A DNA stretch of 64,000 nucleotides from Stenotrophomonas maltophilia (lineage in GTDB: Bacteria; Pseudomonadota; Gammaproteobacteria; Xanthomonadales; Xanthomonadaceae), in assembly GCF_004920835.1 (NCBI RefSeq), contig NZ_QFHO01000024.1, forward strand, positions 1 to 64,000, written 5' to 3'. Shown one piece after another: positions 17,923 to 26,555 of the stretch. Under the pieces are notes generated by a model. The model searched no databases. It was not told where the DNA came from and worked only from the letters and a program-made list of their open reading frames with translations. The position numbers and the translations under genes are program-made. How positions within the stretch are numbered: position 1 is the stretch's first letter; the number at the start of each line of letters is the position of its first letter.

Positions 17923-19320
17923 TTGGACGCGTTGTTGTTGTCCCGGATCCAGTTCGGATTCGTCATCAGTTTCCACGTGCTGTTCCCCGCCTTCACCATC
18001 GGTACGGCCAGCTGGCTGGCCTTCATCGAATGGCGCTGGCTGCGCACGAAGCTGCCGGTCTGGCGCGAACTGTATTTCTTCTGGCAGAAGATCTTCGCGG
18101 TGTCGTTCGGCATGGGCGTGGTCAGCGGCATCGTCATGGCCTTCCAGTTCGGCACCAACTGGCCGAGGCTGAGCGAGGTCGCCGGCACGGTCATCGGCCC
18201 GCTGCTGACCTATGAAGTGCTGACCGCCTTCTTCCTGGAAGCCAGCTTCCTCGGCGTGATGATGTTCGGCTGGGGCCGGGTCTCGCCGCGCCTGCATTTC
18301 CTGTCCACCTGCATGGTGGCGCTGGGCACGCTGTTCTCTACCTTCTGGATCCTCTCGTCCAACAGCTGGCTGCATACGCCAGCCGGTTACGAGATGGTCA
18401 ACGGCATCGTGCATCCCGTCGATTGGTGGCAGGTGGTGTTCAATCCGTCCTTCCCGTACCGGCTGGCGCACATGGCGCTGGGTTCGTTCATCACCACCTG
18501 TTTCGTGATCGGTGGTGTGGGCGCGTGGTACCTGCGCAAGGGCACGCACGTGGAAGCGGGTCGGCGCATGCTGATCGCGGCGGTGGCGTTCGCGGCGCTG
18601 ACCGTACCGGTGCAGATTTTCGTCGGCGACATGCATGGCCTGAACACGCTCAAGCATCAGCCGATGAAGATCGCGGCGATGGAGGCGCACTGGCATGAAA
18701 CCAAGGAAGGCGAGGGCGTGCCGCTGGTGGTGTTCGCGCTGCCGAACGAGAAGGAAGAGCGCAACGACTTCGAAGTGGCCATTCCGAAGCTGGGCAGCGT
18801 GATCCTCACCCACAGCCTGGACGGCACCTTCGATCCGCTCACCTCGGTGCCGGCCAGCGAGCGCCCGCCGGTGACGCCGGTGTTCTTCGCCTTCCGCATC
18901 ATGGTCGGGATGGGTACGTTGATGCTGTTGCTGGCCTGGGTCTCGGCCTTCCAGCTCTGGCGGAAGAAGCTGCTGGACTCGCCGTGGCTGCTGCGCGGCT
19001 GGAACTGGATGCTGCCGAGCGGCTTCATCGCGCTGCTGTCGGGCTGGTTCGTCACCGAAATGGGGCGCCAGCCGTGGGTGGTCTATGGCGTTCTGCGCAC
19101 CGCTGATGCGGTCGGCCCACAGAGCGCGTGGATGACCGCGCTGTCGCTGGGTGTCTACGTGGTCGGCTACGCATTCGTATTTGGCTGGGGCATCTGGTAC
19201 CTGGTGAAGATCCTGCGCCATGGGCCGCAGCCGTATGCCGAGGGGCCGTCGCTGGACCATGGCAGCCATACCCCGGCACGTCCGTTGTCGGCCGCCGACG
19301 AACCGTTGGAGGAGCACTGA
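17923..19320 (+). CDS. cydA: Cytochrome bd-type quinol oxidase subunit I (CioA-like)
   Basis: A 465-residue inner-membrane haem protein that oxidises quinol and reduces oxygen. It starts LDALLLSRIQFGFVISFHVL, with the early helices carrying the ligand histidines, and includes GMGVVSGIVMAFQFGTNWP and the conserved GRQPWVVYG near residue 390. The periplasmic Q-loop is short, as in the cyanide-insensitive CioA branch. The start is TTG at 17923: a perfect AGGAGG lies six bases before it, whereas the upstream in-frame codons run through the previous gene and spacer. cydB follows after one base. The preceding 128 bases should hold the promoter. Confidence 0.93.
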   Translation: MDALLLSRIQFGFVISFHVLFPAFTIGTASWLAFIEWRWLRTKLPVWRELYFFWQKIFAVSFGMGVVSGIVMAFQFGTNWPRLSEVAGTVIGPLLTYEVLTAFFLEASFLGVMMFGWGRVSPRLHFLSTCMVALGTLFSTFWILSSNSWLHTPAGYEMVNGIVHPVDWWQVVFNPSFPYRLAHMALGSFITTCFVIGGVGAWYLRKGTHVEAGRRMLIAAVAFAALTVPVQIFVGDMHGLNTLKHQPMKIAAMEAHWHETKEGEGVPLVVFALPNEKEERNDFEVAIPKLGSVILTHSLDGTFDPLTSVPASERPPVTPVFFAFRIMVGMGTLMLLLAWVSAFQLWRKKLLDSPWLLRGWNWMLPSGFIALLSGWFVTEMGRQPWVVYGVLRTADAVGPQSAWMTALSLGVYVVGYAFVFGWGIWYLVKILRHGPQPYAEGPSLDHGSHTPARPLSAADEPLEEH

Positions 19321-19321
19321 C

Positions 19322-20335
19322 ATGGACCTGATGACCTGGCTGCCGGTGGCATGGTTCGCGGTGATCGGCTTCGGCGTGCTGATGTACGTGGTGCTGGACG
19401 GCTTCGTGCTCGGCATCGGCATCCTCGCCCCGTTCGCCGAGGACGAGGAACAGCTGGACCTGATGATGAACACTGCCGCGCCGATCTGGGACGGCAACGA
19501 GACCTGGCTGGTGCTGGGCGGTGCCGGCCTGCTGGCGGCCTTCCCCAAGGCGTATGCGGTGCTGCTGTCGGCGCTGTACCTGCCGGTGCTGCTGCTGGTG
19601 GTGGCGCTGGTGTTCCGCGGCGTGGCGTTCGAATTCCGTTTCAAGGCGCATCGTTCGCGCCGACTGTGGAGTGTGGCGTTCGGCCTCGGTTCGCTGCTGG
19701 CGACCTTCGCCCAAGGCGTGATCCTGGGCACCCTGGTGCAGGGCATTCCGCTGGTGGATGGTGTCTACCAGGGCGGCGCGTTTGCCTGGTTCAGCCCCTT
19801 CGCGATGCTGACCGGTGCTGCACTGGTGGCTGGTTACGCGCTGCTCGGCAGCACGTGGCTGATCCTGAAGACCGAAGGGCGCGTGCAGGCGCTGGCGCGG
19901 CAGATGACCCGGCCACTGGTGGTGGCGGTGATCGCGGCGATGGGCCTGGTCAGCAGCTGGTTGCCGTTCCTCGATTCGCGCCTGATGGAACGCTGGTTCA
20001 GCGATGGCAACTTCTGGTGGCTGTCGCCGGTGCCGCTGCTGACCCTGGCGGTGGCTGCCGCGCTGTGGCGCAGTGCCACTCACCCGCGCCGCGACCTGCC
20101 GCCGTTCCTGCTCAGCCTGGCCCTGTTCGTGCTCGGCTTCCTGGGCCTGGTGCTGGGCATGTGGCCGTACCTGCTGCCGCCGTCGATGACGCTGTGGCAG
20201 GCCGCCGCGCCGGCGTCTTCGCTGGGCTTCACGCTGGTTGGGCTGGTCATATTGCTGCCAGTCATCCTCGGCTATACAGCGTGGTCCTACCGGGTATTCC
20301 GCGGCAAAGTGCACGCTGACGCGGGCTACCACTGA
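19322..20335 (+). CDS. cydB: Cytochrome bd-type quinol oxidase subunit II (CioB-like)
   Basis: A 337-residue membrane protein with about eight to nine helices and family signatures YVVLDGFVLGIGIL near the start and IWDGNETWLVLGGAGLLAAFP around residue 58. It pairs with subunit I in the terminal oxidase. The ATG lies one base after the cydA stop. No short CydX-like frame is evident afterwards; an 11-bp terminator hairpin begins 8 bases past the stop, closing a two-gene operon. Confidence 0.95.
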   Translation: MDLMTWLPVAWFAVIGFGVLMYVVLDGFVLGIGILAPFAEDEEQLDLMMNTAAPIWDGNETWLVLGGAGLLAAFPKAYAVLLSALYLPVLLLVVALVFRGVAFEFRFKAHRSRRLWSVAFGLGSLLATFAQGVILGTLVQGIPLVDGVYQGGAFAWFSPFAMLTGAALVAGYALLGSTWLILKTEGRVQALARQMTRPLVVAVIAAMGLVSSWLPFLDSRLMERWFSDGNFWWLSPVPLLTLAVAAALWRSATHPRRDLPPFLLSLALFVLGFLGLVLGMWPYLLPPSMTLWQAAAPASSLGFTLVGLVILLPVILGYTAWSYRVFRGKVHADAGYH

Positions 20336-20343
20336 GAATCCTG

Positions 20344-20381
20344 CGCGGGAACTGCGGCTGGCAGTTCCCGCGTTGTTGTTT
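20344..20381 (+). terminator. Rho-independent terminator after cydAB
   Basis: GCGGGAACTGC (20345-20355) pairs perfectly with GCAGTTCCCGC (20361-20371) around GGCTG and is followed by GTTGTTGTTTG. It separates the oxidase operon from the pigment cluster, whose promoter should lie in 20382-20549. Confidence 0.8.
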
Positions 20382-20549
20382 GTGAAGACTGCATTCCCTG
20401 CGTTGGACGTGATAGCGTGCGCTCCTTTCCGGCAGCCAAGGGGGTAGCCGGCAACGTCCTGGACGGACGCACGGCTGCAGGAAGGGGGAGCCGCGCGTCG
20501 CCTTGAGTGGCCCGTGCCTATCGTTCCCCCAGTGAAACACCACCGCTAG

Positions 20550-21290
20550 ATGATTGAATTCTCCGTCGTCGACTGGGCCGCCTGGGCGCCTGGCCTGACC
20601 GAGCGCAGCCAATGGCTGCGCTGGGCCGATGTGCCGTTCCTGCCCGTGGGCGAGGGCGCGCCAGCGCTCACCGAAGTCCCGGCGATGCAGCGTCGGCGTA
20701 TCGAACGGCTGGGCCGGATGGCGATCCAGGCCGCATGCTGGTGCGAGGACGCGCAGGGTGCCGACAGCCAGGTGCCGCTGGTTTTCGCCAGCCGCCATGG
20801 CGACGTGGCGCGCTCGATGGATCTGCTGGCATCGCTGGCAAGCGGAGAACCCATGTCGCCCACGACCTTCGGGCTGTCTGTGCACAACGCCATTGCAGCG
20901 CTGTACTCGATTGCCCGCGGTCACCGAGGCAACTACCTGGCGTTGGCCGCGGGCCAGGCCACGGCAGAAGCCGCCTGCCTGGAAGCGGTCGGGCTGCTGG
21001 CCGACGGCGCCCGTGAGGTGCGTGTGGTGGTGTACGAATCGCCCCTGCCGGGCATATACGCGCCGTTCGCCGACGAACCCGACGTGTTCTTCGCATGGTG
21101 CTGGCGTCTCACCCAGCCTCGCGAAGGCTGCCCGACCCTGTCATTGCGCTGGGAGCCGGCGAGTGCCGCCGAGGGCGTGCCGGGCCATCTGCCGCACGCA
21201 CTGGACCTGCACCGCTTCCTGTTGTCGGGAATGCCGGCGCTTGAGCATGTAACGCAGGGACAACGCTGGTCCTGGGGCCGCCGTGGCTGA
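20550..21290 (+). CDS. Beta-ketoacyl synthase-like protein, chain-length-factor type (ApeC-like)
   Basis: A 246-residue partial thiolase-fold protein matching the 'beta-ketoacyl synthase-like' subunit of aryl polyene clusters. Stretches PLVFASRHGDVARSMDLLAS, PMSPTTFGLSVHNAIAALYS and YLALAAGQATAEAACLEAVG follow the N-terminal half of a ketosynthase. The active-site cysteine position carries Ala-Gly-Gln instead, and the catalytic histidines are absent. It probably acts as a non-catalytic partner of one of the two full ketosynthases downstream. It is the first gene of the pigment operon; the following gene starts eight bases before its stop. Confidence 0.82.
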   Translation: MIEFSVVDWAAWAPGLTERSQWLRWADVPFLPVGEGAPALTEVPAMQRRRIERLGRMAIQAACWCEDAQGADSQVPLVFASRHGDVARSMDLLASLASGEPMSPTTFGLSVHNAIAALYSIARGHRGNYLALAAGQATAEAACLEAVGLLADGAREVRVVVYESPLPGIYAPFADEPDVFFAWCWRLTQPREGCPTLSLRWEPASAAEGVPGHLPHALDLHRFLLSGMPALEHVTQGQRWSWGRRG

Positions 21291-22080
21291 GAGGCTGCGC
21301 CGCCTCGATCATGCGTGGCGTGTGTTCGGCACGGCGCTGTGCTTTCTTGCTTTTGGCCTGGGCGGGCTGGTGCTGGGAACGGTGGTAATGCCGCTGCTGC
21401 TGTTGATGCGCGACCCACTCGCGCGCCGCCGCCGTGCCCGCCGTCTGGTCCAGCTCGCCTTTGCCGGCCAGCTGCGGCTGATGCGCAGCCTGGGTGTGAT
21501 GACCTGCGAGATCGAAGGGCGCGAACGCCTGCAGCGCGACGGTCTGTTGGTGCTGGCCAACCATCCAACGCTCATCGATGTGGTCTGCCTTGTGTCACTG
21601 ATGCCCAACGCGGAGTGCGTGGTCAAGCGCGCGGTGGCCAGCAACCCGTTCATGCGCGGTGCGGTGCGGGCCGCCGGCTACATTGCCAACGACGATGGGC
21701 CCGGCCTGGTCGATGACTGCGTGAAGGCGGTCCGTGCGGGTGGCAGCCTGGTCATCTTTCCGGAGGGCACCCGCAGCGTGCCCGGGCAGCCACTGCGGCT
21801 GCAGCGCGGCGCCGCCAACATCGCCGTCCGCGGCCGTCTGGACATCACGCCGGTGCGGATCACCTGTACGCCGCCAGCCCTGGCCAAAGGGCAGAAGTGG
21901 TATCGTATCCCCTCACGTTGCTTTCACGTTCGGCTGCAGATCGGCGAAGATATCCCGATCTCGCCATTTCTGGTCGAAGACGACTCGCCAGGAGGGAATG
22001 CCCTGGCGGCACGTCGCGTCACCGAGCACCTTTCCCGTTACTTCGACCTGTCTGGAGACCCCACCCGTGCAAGCACTTGA
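21283..22080 (+). CDS. 1-acylglycerol-3-phosphate-type acyltransferase (ApeD-like)
   Basis: A 265-residue PlsC-family acyltransferase with an N-terminal membrane helix (FGTALCFLAFGLGGLVLGTVV). Motif I is NHPTLID (HX4D) and motif III is FPEGTRS. In aryl polyene clusters such enzymes are thought to join the polyene acid, or a fatty acid, to the lipid anchor. The start is GTG at 21283, overlapping the upstream stop by eight bases. Confidence 0.85.
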   Translation: MAERLRRLDHAWRVFGTALCFLAFGLGGLVLGTVVMPLLLLMRDPLARRRRARRLVQLAFAGQLRLMRSLGVMTCEIEGRERLQRDGLLVLANHPTLIDVVCLVSLMPNAECVVKRAVASNPFMRGAVRAAGYIANDDGPGLVDDCVKAVRAGGSLVIFPEGTRSVPGQPLRLQRGAANIAVRGRLDITPVRITCTPPALAKGQKWYRIPSRCFHVRLQIGEDIPISPFLVEDDSPGGNALAARRVTEHLSRYFDLSGDPTRAST

Positions 22081-22324
22081 GCACGAGATCAAGGTATTGA
22101 TCATTTCCTCGCTTTCATTGGAGGACATCACGCCGGAGGATATCGATCCGGTTGCGCCGCTGTTCGTCGAGGGCCTTGGCCTGGATTCGATCGATGCGCT
22201 GGAACTGGGCCTGGCGCTGCAGAAGAAGTACGGTGTGAGCCTGTCATCCGACTCGGAAGAGACCCGCCGCCATTTTTCCAGCGTGCGCGCGCTTGGCGAG
22301 TTCGTCGCCGCCCATCGGTCGTAA
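22067..22324 (+). CDS. Acyl carrier protein 1 of the pigment cluster
   Basis: An 85-residue ACP. The phosphopantetheine attachment serine lies in GLGLDSIDALELGLAL. The start is a GTG at 22067 with GGAG 8 bases upstream, overlapping the acyltransferase gene by 14 bases; the frame also runs further upstream but only as a shadow of that gene. A second, different ACP follows 18 bases later, the usual ACP pair (ApeE/ApeF) of aryl polyene clusters. Confidence 0.9.
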   Translation: MQALEHEIKVLIISSLSLEDITPEDIDPVAPLFVEGLGLDSIDALELGLALQKKYGVSLSSDSEETRRHFSSVRALGEFVAAHRS

Positions 22325-22342
22325 CCGGTGCCAGGAACTGCC

Positions 22343-22600
22343 ATGACCAAGAATGAACTGTTCGATCGCATCGTTTCCATCCTCACCGACAGCTTCGAGA
22401 TCGAACCGGCCCGGGTCACGCCCCAGGCCCGCCTGTACGACGATCTGGACATCGACAGCATCGATGCGGTCGATCTGATCGTCCAGCTCAAGCCGCTGCT
22501 GGGTCGCAACCTGCAGCCGGAAGCATTCAAGGCCGTGCGTACGGTGCAGGACATCGTCGATGTGACGCATGGCCTGCTGCCGGACCAGGCGGCCGCCTGA
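22343..22600 (+). CDS. Acyl carrier protein 2 of the pigment cluster
   Basis: An 85-residue ACP with the attachment motif DDLDIDSIDAVDLIV. AGGA before ATG 22343 supports the start. In characterised aryl polyene systems one ACP carries the growing chain and the other the starter or malonyl units; which is which cannot be told here. No phosphopantetheinyl transferase is encoded in the cluster, so a housekeeping one must activate both. Confidence 0.9.
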   Translation: MTKNELFDRIVSILTDSFEIEPARVTPQARLYDDLDIDSIDAVDLIVQLKPLLGRNLQPEAFKAVRTVQDIVDVTHGLLPDQAAA

Positions 22601-22622
22601 CCGCAGCGCGGGCGTCGTTCCC

Positions 22623-23174
22623 ATGGCACGCGCACGCACGGTGGCGGTGGCTGCGATCTCGTTGGCCTATCCGCTGCTGGTCTATCTGGCGATGGGCCGT
22701 TTCGAGCCGCGCTGGTCGTCGCTGCTGCTGTTCGCACTGGCCCTGCTGCGGGCACTCGGCACGCGCCAACCGGTGTGGTGGGGCGCGGCAGCGGGTGCCG
22801 GCCTGCTCGCGGTGCTGGCGACGGTACTCAATCAGGCGCTGCCATTGAAGCTGTACCCGGCGCTGGTCAATGCCGTAATGCTGGTCGTGTTTGCCGGCAG
22901 CCTTCGATTCGGTCCTCCCGTGGTCGAGCGCCTGGCCCGGTTGCAGGAGCCGGACCTGCCGGCGTCGGCGGTGCCCTATACCCGTCGCGTCACCCAGGTG
23001 TGGTGCGGCTTCTTCGTCTTCAACGGCAGCCTGGCCCTGCTTACCGCGCTGTGTGCGTCGGACCGGGTCTGGATGCTCTACAACGGATTGCTGGCGTACG
23101 TGTTGATGGGAATCCTGTTTGCGGGTGAGTGGCTGGTGCGGCAACGGGTCAGGGCGGTGCACACGCATGGCTGA
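22623..23174 (+). CDS. COG4648-like membrane protein of the pigment cluster (ApeG-like)
   Basis: A 183-residue inner-membrane protein with about five to six helices, including VAVAAISLAYPLLVYLAMG, WWGAAAGAGLLAVLATVL, LVNAVMLVVFAGSL and MLYNGLLAYVLMGILFAGEW. The stretch PALVNAVMLVVFAGSLRFGP with YTRRVTQVWCGFFVFNG is typical of the COG4648 proteins found in aryl polyene clusters; their role is unknown. The start at 22623 has only a weak ribosome site, so translation probably depends on the upstream ACP gene. Confidence 0.8.
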   Translation: MARARTVAVAAISLAYPLLVYLAMGRFEPRWSSLLLFALALLRALGTRQPVWWGAAAGAGLLAVLATVLNQALPLKLYPALVNAVMLVVFAGSLRFGPPVVERLARLQEPDLPASAVPYTRRVTQVWCGFFVFNGSLALLTALCASDRVWMLYNGLLAYVLMGILFAGEWLVRQRVRAVHTHG

Positions 23175-24852
23175 GTGGATTGCCCTGGACCGGCTGCTGC
23201 TGGATGCGCGGCCGCAACGCCCGGTCGGCGTCTGCGACGGTGTGCTGCTCGATCACGCCGGGTTCCGCCGGCGCGTGTTGGCGTGGCGCTCGGCCTTTGC
23301 CGCTGCCGAGGGGCGCGACTGGGCCCTCTACTTCGACGATGCCGTGGCCTTCGCCGCAGCGCTGTACGGTGCCTGGCATGCCGGCAAGCGGGTGTTCCTG
23401 GCTGCCGACAACCTGCCGGCCACGCTGCAGGCCCTGCAGTCACAGGTGAGTGGTTTTGCCGGCGATGTCTCCGCCGACTGCCGCCCGCTGGCGGCGGTGG
23501 ATGCAGCTGCGGACGGCGCGTTGCGGATGCTGGACGAGCGCGCCTGCGAACTGTGCGTGTTCACCTCCGGCAGCACCGGCCAACCCAGCGCGATCAGCAA
23601 GCGCCTGGACCAGCTGGCGCGCGAAGTCGACGCGCTGCAGGCTGCCTTCGGCGCGCAGCTGGAGGGGGTGGAGGTGCATGGTACGGTTTCGCACCAGCAC
23701 ATCTACGGCCTGCTGTTCCGCGTGCTGTGGCCGCTGGCGGCCGGTCGCCTGATCCATCCACGCCGGTTCTTCCATGAAGATCTGGTGGCGGCGCTGTCCG
23801 GTACCGATACGGTGCTGGTGGCGACTCCGGCCCACCTCAAACGCCTGCCCGAACAGTTGGATTGGGCCAGCCTGCGCGGCCGCCTGCGTGCGGTGTTCTC
23901 CTCTGGCGGGCCGTTGCCGGAAGAGGCGGCCCGGCAGGTACGGCAGTGGCTGGGTGTGGCCCCGACCGAGGTCTATGGCAGCAGCGAGACCGGCGGCATT
24001 GCCTGGCGGCGCTGGGATACCGATCTGCCGCCGTGGCAACCGCTGCCGGGCGTGCAGTGGCGGATCGAGGACGATTGCCTGGCCGTGGCATCGCCGCATC
24101 TGGAAAACGCCGATTGGTGGCGCACCCAGGACCGCGTCGAAGCGCTGGCCGACGGACGCTTCCGCCTGCTGGGCCGAACCGATCGCATCGTCAAGATCGA
24201 AGAGCGGCGCGTCTCGCTGGATGCGCTGGAACGTGCGCTGCGCGAAGACACCGAAGTGGAGGATGCACGCGTGCTGGTGCTGCCGGGCCAACGCGAACAG
24301 CTTGCAGCGGTGGTGGTGCCGGCAGATCCCGCGCTGCTGGACGGCGGTGATGCGGCGCGTCGTGCTTTCGGTCAGCGCCTGGGCGCGCGGCTGGCCAACG
24401 GCCACGACGCAGTGAGCCGTCCACGTCGCTGGCGACTGGTCCCGTCGCTGCCGTTCAATGCGCAGGGCAAGGTCACCCAGGCAGCGCTGGCGGCACTGTT
24501 CCAGCCGCTGATGCCGGTACCGCAGTGGGATCACCGCGATACATCCAGCGCGACATTGCGCATGACCCTCGACCCGGCGCTGCGGCCGTTCCAGGGCCAC
24601 TTCCCGCAGGCAGCTATCCTGCCCGGTGTGGCCCAGTTGGACTGGGCGGTGCGTTTCGGCCGCCAGGCGTTCGCGATGCCGGCGGGTTTCCTGCGCATGG
24701 ACGCGGTGAAGTTCCAGCACGTGGCCCGCCCGGGTGACGTGCTGACCCTGCAGCTGGACTGGGATGCCGCGCGCAGTGTGCTGGCCTTCCGCTATACCTC
24801 CAGCCACGGGATGCACTCGAGCGGAAAAGTGGTGTTTGCCGATGCGGATTGA
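23167..24852 (+). CDS. AMP-dependent aryl-CoA/ACP ligase fused to a hotdog dehydratase
   Basis: A 561-residue two-domain protein. Residues 1-440 form an ANL-family adenylating enzyme: P-loop FTSGSTGQPSAISK, YGSSETGGIAW, and GRTDRIVKIEERRVSLDALE with the hinge. It should activate the aryl acid for loading on an ACP (ApeH role). Residues 450-561 form a FabA/FabZ-like hotdog domain with FQGHFPQAAILPGVAQLDWA; the histidine of GHFP is the expected dehydratase catalytic residue (ApeI role). In the enterobacterial clusters I recall, these are separate genes. ATG 23167 overlaps the preceding stop by eight bases. Confidence 0.88.
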   Translation: MAEWIALDRLLLDARPQRPVGVCDGVLLDHAGFRRRVLAWRSAFAAAEGRDWALYFDDAVAFAAALYGAWHAGKRVFLAADNLPATLQALQSQVSGFAGDVSADCRPLAAVDAAADGALRMLDERACELCVFTSGSTGQPSAISKRLDQLAREVDALQAAFGAQLEGVEVHGTVSHQHIYGLLFRVLWPLAAGRLIHPRRFFHEDLVAALSGTDTVLVATPAHLKRLPEQLDWASLRGRLRAVFSSGGPLPEEAARQVRQWLGVAPTEVYGSSETGGIAWRRWDTDLPPWQPLPGVQWRIEDDCLAVASPHLENADWWRTQDRVEALADGRFRLLGRTDRIVKIEERRVSLDALERALREDTEVEDARVLVLPGQREQLAAVVVPADPALLDGGDAARRAFGQRLGARLANGHDAVSRPRRWRLVPSLPFNAQGKVTQAALAALFQPLMPVPQWDHRDTSSATLRMTLDPALRPFQGHFPQAAILPGVAQLDWAVRFGRQAFAMPAGFLRMDAVKFQHVARPGDVLTLQLDWDAARSVLAFRYTSSHGMHSSGKVVFADAD

Positions 24853-25612
24853 TCCCTCCATTGCCAAAGCCGCGTTCGCGCCATTGGTGGTTATTCCTGT
24901 CTACGACCACGAACATGCGATCGCGGCGGTGGTCGACGGCGTGCTGGCATCCGGCCTTCCGTGCCTGCTGGTGGACGACGGCTCACATGACGCATGTGCG
25001 GCAGTGCTGCGCTCGCTGGCGCAGCGTCAGGGGGTCGACCTGCTGCGCCTGGACATCAACCAGGGCAAGGGCGGGGCGATGCTGGCCGGTTTCGCCGAGG
25101 CCCACGCGCGTGGCTACAGCCACGTGCTGCAGATCGATGCCGATGGCCAGCACGACACCGGAGACATGCCGCGCTTCATCGAGGCGGCGCGTGCGCATCC
25201 GGATGCGGTGATCTGCGGTATCCCGGCCTACGACGCCAGCGTGCCGAAGGCGCGCCTGTACGGCCGCTACGCCACCCACATCTGGGTCTGGATCAATACG
25301 CTGTCGCTGCACCTGCGCGACACCATGTGCGGCTTCCGCGTGTACCCACTGCCACCGGTTCTGCGCCTGATCGGCGAAGAGACCATCGGCCGGCGCATGG
25401 ATTTCGATACCGAGGTGATCGTGCGCCTGTACTGGCGGCAGGTGCCGGTCGAGCACCTGGCCACGCGCGTGACCTATCCTTCCGATGGCGTGTCGCACTT
25501 TGACATGTGGCGCGACAACGTGCGCATCACCCGCATGCACACCCGCCTTTTCTTCGGCATGCTCTGGCGCGCACCGCGCCTGCTGCGCCGCCGCCTGCGA
25601 GGACATCGCTGA
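24842..25612 (+). CDS. Family 2 glycosyltransferase of the pigment cluster
   Basis: A 256-residue GT-A fold glycosyltransferase: VVIPVYDHEHAIAAVVDG at the start, LLVDDGSHD for nucleotide binding, and QIDADGQHD as the metal-binding DXD-type motif. The end resembles polyprenol-phosphate mannosyltransferase-like members (TMCGFRVYP). In the E. coli aryl polyene cluster the equivalent is fused to an acyltransferase; here the acyltransferase is the next gene. The ATG overlaps the ligase/dehydratase gene by 11 bases. Confidence 0.88.
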   Translation: MRIDPSIAKAAFAPLVVIPVYDHEHAIAAVVDGVLASGLPCLLVDDGSHDACAAVLRSLAQRQGVDLLRLDINQGKGGAMLAGFAEAHARGYSHVLQIDADGQHDTGDMPRFIEAARAHPDAVICGIPAYDASVPKARLYGRYATHIWVWINTLSLHLRDTMCGFRVYPLPPVLRLIGEETIGRRMDFDTEVIVRLYWRQVPVEHLATRVTYPSDGVSHFDMWRDNVRITRMHTRLFFGMLWRAPRLLRRRLRGHR

Positions 25613-25613
25613 A

Positions 25614-26555
25614 ATGGCGACCCCGCAGGGTGCCCCGCACTGGGCCGATATCGGTGAATCCACCTCGGTGGCCGGCGTGCTGGTCCTGTACTGGGTGCAC
25701 CGCTGGTTCGGGCGCTGGCCGTTCCGCATGTGCGTGTGGCCGGTGGTGGCCTGCCACTGGCTGGGCAACCGCGTTGGCCGCGAGGCTTCGATGCAGTATC
25801 TGCAGCGGCTGCAGGCCTACAGCGGCGTGCTGGGACGGGTGCCGACCCGGCGCGACAGCCTGCGCCACTTCTTTGCGTTTGCCGACACGATGCTGGACAA
25901 GATCCTCGGCATCGGCGGGCGCTATCCGCCCGAACGCATCCACCTGCATCGCACCCCGGTGCTGGAAAGGATCGCGCAGCGCGAAGGCGGGCTGATCCTC
26001 ACCGCGCACATCGGCTGCCTGGAACTGTGCCAGGTGCTGGCCGAGCGGGTTCCCGGCCTGCGCATCACCGTGCTGGTGCACACCGCGCATGCGCAGCGCT
26101 TCAACCGCCTGCTGCGCCGGCTGGATCCGCTGGCAGCGGTGGAGCTTGTGCAGGTCACCGAAATGGGGCCTGCCACGGCAATGATGCTGGCCGACAAGGT
26201 CGCCGCCGGCGGTTTCGTGGCCATTGTCGGCGACCGCACGCCGGTCGGCGGCGGGCGCAGCATCAGCGTCGATTTCCTCGGGCAGCGCGCGCCGTTCCCG
26301 ATTGGTGGTTATGTGCTGGCCGCTGCACTGGGCTGCCCGGTCTACACCATGGCCTGCCTGCATGAGGGCGAAGGTTACCGGGTCGTGTTCGAGCCGTTCG
26401 CCGATCGCATCGTGCTGCCACGCGGGTCGCGTGATGCCGCGCTGTCCGGGCAGGTGCAGCGCTACGCGGGTTGGCTCGAACGCCAGGTCATCCAGTCGCC
26501 GCTGGACTGGTTCAATTTCTTTCCCTTCTGGGATCAGGCTCCGCATGACGACTGA
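25614..26555 (+). CDS. LpxL/HtrB-like acyltransferase of the pigment cluster
   Basis: A 313-residue protein of the lysophospholipid/lipid A acyltransferase family. An N-terminal hydrophobic segment (VAGVLVLYWVHRWFGRWPF) is followed by GGLILTAHIGCLELCQVL, where HX4E (His-Ile-Gly-Cys-Leu-Glu) is the catalytic motif, and VGDRTPVGGGRSISVDFLGQ. Together with the glycosyltransferase just upstream it corresponds to the two halves of the fused ApeJ protein. It probably helps attach the polyene to its glycolipid anchor. Confidence 0.86.
   Translation: MATPQGAPHWADIGESTSVAGVLVLYWVHRWFGRWPFRMCVWPVVACHWLGNRVGREASMQYLQRLQAYSGVLGRVPTRRDSLRHFFAFADTMLDKILGIGGRYPPERIHLHRTPVLERIAQREGGLILTAHIGCLELCQVLAERVPGLRITVLVHTAHAQRFNRLLRRLDPLAAVELVQVTEMGPATAMMLADKVAAGGFVAIVGDRTPVGGGRSISVDFLGQRAPFPIGGYVLAAALGCPVYTMACLHEGEGYRVVFEPFADRIVLPRGSRDAALSGQVQRYAGWLERQVIQSPLDWFNFFPFWDQAPHDD

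Noticed and set aside
17878..19746. A 622-codon minus-strand frame opposite cydA and cydB
   Set aside because: Antisense to well-supported oxidase genes; rich in His, Arg and Gln with no domain.
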